In this document: positions 32,208 through 34,638 of the stretch, piece after piece
Position numbering within the stretch: position 1 is the first letter of the stretch
Layout: each line of letters opens with the position of its first letter
Source: Microbacteriaceae bacterium
GTDB taxonomy: Bacteria; Actinomycetota; Actinomycetes; Actinomycetales; Microbacteriaceae
Assembly (NCBI GenBank): GCA_014378715.1
Contig: JACMNE010000019.1
Span: 1 to 34,638, forward strand
Direction: 5' to 3'
DNA: 34,638 bases
Notes under the pieces: generated by a model
The model's input: only the letters and a program-made list of their open reading frames with translations
Databases searched by the model: none
Told to the model about the DNA's origin: nothing
Translations under genes and position numbers: made by a program

Positions 32208-32900
32208 GTGAGCACCCAAATCGTCATTCTGGCCGCCGGCATGGGCAGCCGTCTCGGCCGCTCGCTGCCGAAGCCGCTGACCGAGCTCAGCGACGGCCGT
32301 TCGATCATGCAGCAGCAGTTCGACAACATCCGCCACGCTTTCGGCACGTCCGCGCAGGTCACCATTGTCGTCGGGTACAAGTCCGAGCACATCATCGAGG
32401 CCTTCCCGCACGCGTCGTTCGTGCACAACGAGCAGTACGACCAGACGAACACCTCGAAGAGCCTGATGCGCGCCCTGCGCCAGTCCGGCCCGGGCGGAGT
32501 GCTCTGGATGAACGGCGACGTCGTATTCGACCCCGAAGCGCTGTCCCGCGCCGCGAAGTCGGTTGCTCGCGACCAGTCGTTCGTCTCAGTCAACACCGAG
32601 AAGGTGTCCGACGAGGAGGTCAAGTACACGACGAACGCCGAGGGCTACATCCGCGAGCTGTCGAAGACCGTCAAGGGCGGGCTCGGCGAGGCCGTCGGCA
32701 TCAACTACGTGGCCCGCGGCGACAAGGCCGCGCTCATCCGCCAGCTGGCCCGCGTCGACAATCAGGATTACTTCGAGCGCGGCATCGAGTTGGCCATCGA
32801 TCAGGACAAGCTACGATTTGAGCCGATAGACATCTCCGACCTCTACGCCGTAGAGATCGACTTCGCCGAGGACCTCGAGAGGGCCAACCTCTTCGTCTGA
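32208..32900 (+). CDS. Sugar-phosphate / choline-phosphate nucleotidyltransferase (LicC-like)
   Basis: This 230-residue protein begins at a GTG with GAGGAG upstream. It is an NTP-transferase: VILAAGMGSRLGRSLPKPLTEL, the nucleotide-binding G-x-G-x-R-x-x-x-x-x-PKPL motif, then VVGYKSEHIIEAF, NTSKSLMRAL and WMNGDVVFDPEAL with the metal-binding Asp. VEIDFAEDLERANLF at the C-terminus contains the second Asp of the metal site. The layout and size resemble LicC (CTP:phosphocholine cytidylyltransferase) and related enzymes that activate alcohol phosphates or sugars for surface glycopolymers. The exact substrate is not known. The ABC-2 polysaccharide exporter genes follow directly. Confidence 0.88.
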   Translation: MSTQIVILAAGMGSRLGRSLPKPLTELSDGRSIMQQQFDNIRHAFGTSAQVTIVVGYKSEHIIEAFPHASFVHNEQYDQTNTSKSLMRALRQSGPGGVLWMNGDVVFDPEALSRAAKSVARDQSFVSVNTEKVSDEEVKYTTNAEGYIRELSKTVKGGLGEAVGINYVARGDKAALIRQLARVDNQDYFERGIELAIDQDKLRFEPIDISDLYAVEIDFAEDLERANLFV

Positions 32901-32943
32901 CGCGGGCCACCGGGATGTCCCGGCCCCAGAGGACCCCGCCACC

Positions 32944-33741
32944 GTGACTGCCGCTCTCGCCACGCGTCCGGCCTGGTCCACGTTCGGGCGCTACCGGCAC
33001 TCGCTGTGGCTGCTCACCAAACGCGATCTGCGGGTGCGCTACTCGACGTCGGCGCTGGGTTACTTCTGGTCGATCCTCGACCCGCTCGTGATGGCGACAA
33101 TCTACTGGTTCGTGTTCACCCAGGTGTTCGACCGCGAGGTCGGCGAGAAACCGTACATCGTGTTCCTGCTCTCCGCCCTGCTGCCATGGATGTGGTTCAC
33201 CGGGTCCGTCTCCGACTGCACCCGCGCCTTCCTGCGCGAGGCGAAGCTCATCCGTTCGACGAAGATCCCCCGCACGATCTGGGTGAATCGACTGGTGCTC
33301 TCGAAGGGCATCGAATTCGTCGCCAGCATCCCGGTGATTGCCGTGTTCGCGATCGCGACCGGTGCGACCCTGCACTGGGAGGCCTTCTGGGTGCTCCTCG
33401 CGATCGCCATGCAGACCGTGCTGCTGATCGGGATCGGCCTGATCGTCGCCCCGCTCGTGGTGTTCTTCCGCGACCTCGAGCGCGCCGTGAAGCTGCTCCT
33501 GCGTTTCCTGTTCTACGCCTCCCCCATCATCTACAGCCTCGAGGACCTCCCGGCCGGCCTCCACTTCTGGGCCGCGTTCAATCCGCTGGCCGGCATCTTC
33601 TCGCTCTACCGCTCCGCGTTCTTCCCCGCCCAGCTCGACTGGTACGCCATCGGGGTCAGTGCCGTGATCTGCCTCGCCCTCCTGGCCGTCGGGCTGTTCG
33701 TCTTTGCGCGGGTCGAACGCGCCGTGCTGAAGGAGATCTGA
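32944..33741 (+). CDS. Polysaccharide/teichoic acid ABC-2 exporter permease (Wzm/TagG-like)
   Basis: The 265-residue protein has the ABC-2 layout of Wzm and TagG: a cytoplasmic start (GRYRHSLWLLTKRDLRVRYSTSALGYFWSILDPLVMATIYWFVF, with the R-D-L-x-x-R-Y motif), six hydrophobic helices, LLPWMWFTGSVSDCTRAFLREAKLIRSTKIPR, and FRDLERAVKLLLRFLFYASPIIYSLEDLP near the C-terminal half. It forms the membrane channel for glycopolymer export. The ATPase gene starts with a 1-base overlap (TGATG). Confidence 0.94.
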   Translation: MTAALATRPAWSTFGRYRHSLWLLTKRDLRVRYSTSALGYFWSILDPLVMATIYWFVFTQVFDREVGEKPYIVFLLSALLPWMWFTGSVSDCTRAFLREAKLIRSTKIPRTIWVNRLVLSKGIEFVASIPVIAVFAIATGATLHWEAFWVLLAIAMQTVLLIGIGLIVAPLVVFFRDLERAVKLLLRFLFYASPIIYSLEDLPAGLHFWAAFNPLAGIFSLYRSAFFPAQLDWYAIGVSAVICLALLAVGLFVFARVERAVLKEI

Positions 33742-34514
33742 TGACCGTCACGGAGCTGCCGGAGACCGTCGTGACCGCCCCGGTCATCGAGGTGTCGGGA
33801 GCGGGCATCCGCTTTCGGCGGAATCGACGATCGCGGCGCAGCTTCAAGGACCTCTTCTCCGGCGCGAGCCGCCGCAGCCGGCCGGGCGAGTTCTGGCCGC
33901 TGCGCGGGGTCACCTTCAGCGTCGCGCCCGGCGAGGCGATCGGGGTGGTCGGCCGCAACGGACAGGGCAAGTCAACGCTGCTGAAGCTCGTGGCCGAGGT
34001 GATCCTGCCCGACGAGGGCACCGTCAAGGTCGGGGCGGGCGTCGCCCCGCTGATCGAGATCACCGGCGGATTCGTCGACGACCTCACCGTGCGCGACAAC
34101 GTCTTCCTCACCGCGGGCCTGCACGGTATGAAGCGGGCCGAGATCGAGGAGCGCTTCGACGAGATCATCGCCTTCGCCGAGATCGGCGACTTCCTCGACA
34201 CCCCCTACAAGCACCTCTCGAGCGGGATGCGGGTGCGCATCGCCTTCGCCGTCATCAGCCGGCTCGAGGAGCCCGTCATCCTCGTCGACGAGGTGCTCGC
34301 CGTGGGCGACAAGGCGTTCCGAGAGAAGTGCTACCGCCGCATCGAGGAGCTGCTCGCCGGCGGCCGCACCCTGTTCTTCGTCTCGCACAACGAAAAGGAC
34401 CTCAAGCGTTTCTGCACCAGGGGGCTGTACCTCGACAAGGGCGCGCTCGTCCTCGACGCGTCGATCGAGGAGGTCCTCGCCCGCTACAACAGTGAATACG
34501 GAGTGAAACCATGA
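33741..34514 (+). CDS. Polysaccharide/teichoic acid ABC exporter ATPase (Wzt/TagH-like)
   Basis: This 257-residue protein has Walker A GRNGQGKST, a Wzt-type loop LIEITGGFVDDLTVRDNVFLTAGLHG, signature HLSSGMRVRIAFAV, Walker B VILVDEVLAVGD (with DEVL typical of Wzt/TagH) and H-loop VSHNEKDLKRFC. It has no C-terminal carbohydrate-binding domain, which sets it apart from the O-antigen Wzt proteins that have one and brings it closer to TagH cores. It is coupled to the permease upstream and overlaps the next start by ATGA. Confidence 0.94.
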   Translation: MTVTELPETVVTAPVIEVSGAGIRFRRNRRSRRSFKDLFSGASRRSRPGEFWPLRGVTFSVAPGEAIGVVGRNGQGKSTLLKLVAEVILPDEGTVKVGAGVAPLIEITGGFVDDLTVRDNVFLTAGLHGMKRAEIEERFDEIIAFAEIGDFLDTPYKHLSSGMRVRIAFAVISRLEEPVILVDEVLAVGDKAFREKCYRRIEELLAGGRTLFFVSHNEKDLKRFCTRGLYLDKGALVLDASIEEVLARYNSEYGVKP

Positions 34515-34638
34515 ATGCGATAGCAGATGGCCGCGCCCCCGCGCAGGTCGACAAGGGCATCGAGCGACTGCTCTCGGTGCAGCGCCCCCTGGTGCTCGCC
34601 CATGTCCGGAGCATCCGCAAGCATCACCCCGACGCCTC
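34511..34638 (+). CDS. Unknown protein, N-terminus only, cut by the window end
   Basis: The ATG overlaps the Wzt stop (ATGA), and the frame stays open to the window edge (42 codons: NAIADGRAPAQVDKGIERLL and LAHVRSIRKHHPDA are visible). It is amphipathic and basic, without a signal peptide or membrane segment so far. I recall similar LxHVR-IR-xHP-A openings in actinobacterial hypothetical proteins, but the fragment is too short to assign. Its coupling to the exporter ATPase suggests a surface-polymer context. Confidence 0.6.
   Translation, partial: MNAIADGRAPAQVDKGIERLLSVQRPLVLAHVRSIRKHHPDA

Overview
This window is a high-GC actinobacterial chromosome segment, most likely from the family Microbacteriaceae. 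The evidence is GC-rich codon use, frequent GTG starts, many ATGA/GTGA stop-start overlaps, a DUF222 (13E12-type) protein, DUF3039, a compact Gram-positive Tad pilus locus, and the gene order murI-rph-rdgB. These family and function calls come from reading translated motifs; no database search was run.

Layout. (1) Positions 1-1212, minus: the N-terminal part of a DUF222/HNH-type protein with a long glycine-rich insertion and an SOS-box-like promoter; then about 640 bases with no convincing gene but with inverted and tandem repeats. (2) 1857-7568, minus: a Gfo/Idh/MocA oxidoreductase, an 18-bp tandem repeat, and a tight Tad operon (tadA, tadB, tadC, a 65-aa pilin-position peptide, three TadE/TadG-like pseudopilins). 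(3) 7627-7971, plus: a decayed DUF368 gene beside tRNA-Leu(UAG). (4) 8103-11281, plus: a CUT2-type sugar ABC importer (lipoprotein, single-domain ATPase, permease) with an intercistronic hairpin, followed by an SGNH hydrolase. (5) 12151-17911: a small membrane protein, a PhzF-like enzyme, a patatin-like hydrolase, a PadR regulator with a membrane partner, a double-GNAT protein and an SDR. (6) 18036-21368: a DedA protein, then a manganese module mntH-mntR plus a HEAT-repeat gene, with a palindromic operator over the mntH start. (7) 21440-25140, minus: a photolyase of the Fe-S (6-4) type joined to murI-rph-rdgB. (8) 25217-28252, plus: pncB and a KhtT/KhtU-like cation/proton antiporter pair. (9) 28352-31987, minus: DUF3039 and an ABC exporter pair whose ATPase has an Ala/Lys/Pro/Ser-rich N-terminal tail of about 310 residues. 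(10) 32208-34638, plus: a LicC-like nucleotidyltransferase and a Wzm/Wzt-type polysaccharide exporter, with the next gene cut by the window edge.

The window is mostly housekeeping plus surface and transport functions. I found no prophage, insertion sequence, CRISPR array or obvious new defence system. The most unusual features are the regulatory and repeat DNA: an SOS-like box and a perfect DnaA box in front of the DUF222 gene, a second perfect DnaA box by the Tad operon, short tandem repeats that run across the 3' ends of genes, a deleted DUF368 gene at a tRNA, a tailed ABC ATPase, and strong over-representation of the octamer ACATCCGC/GCGGATGT.
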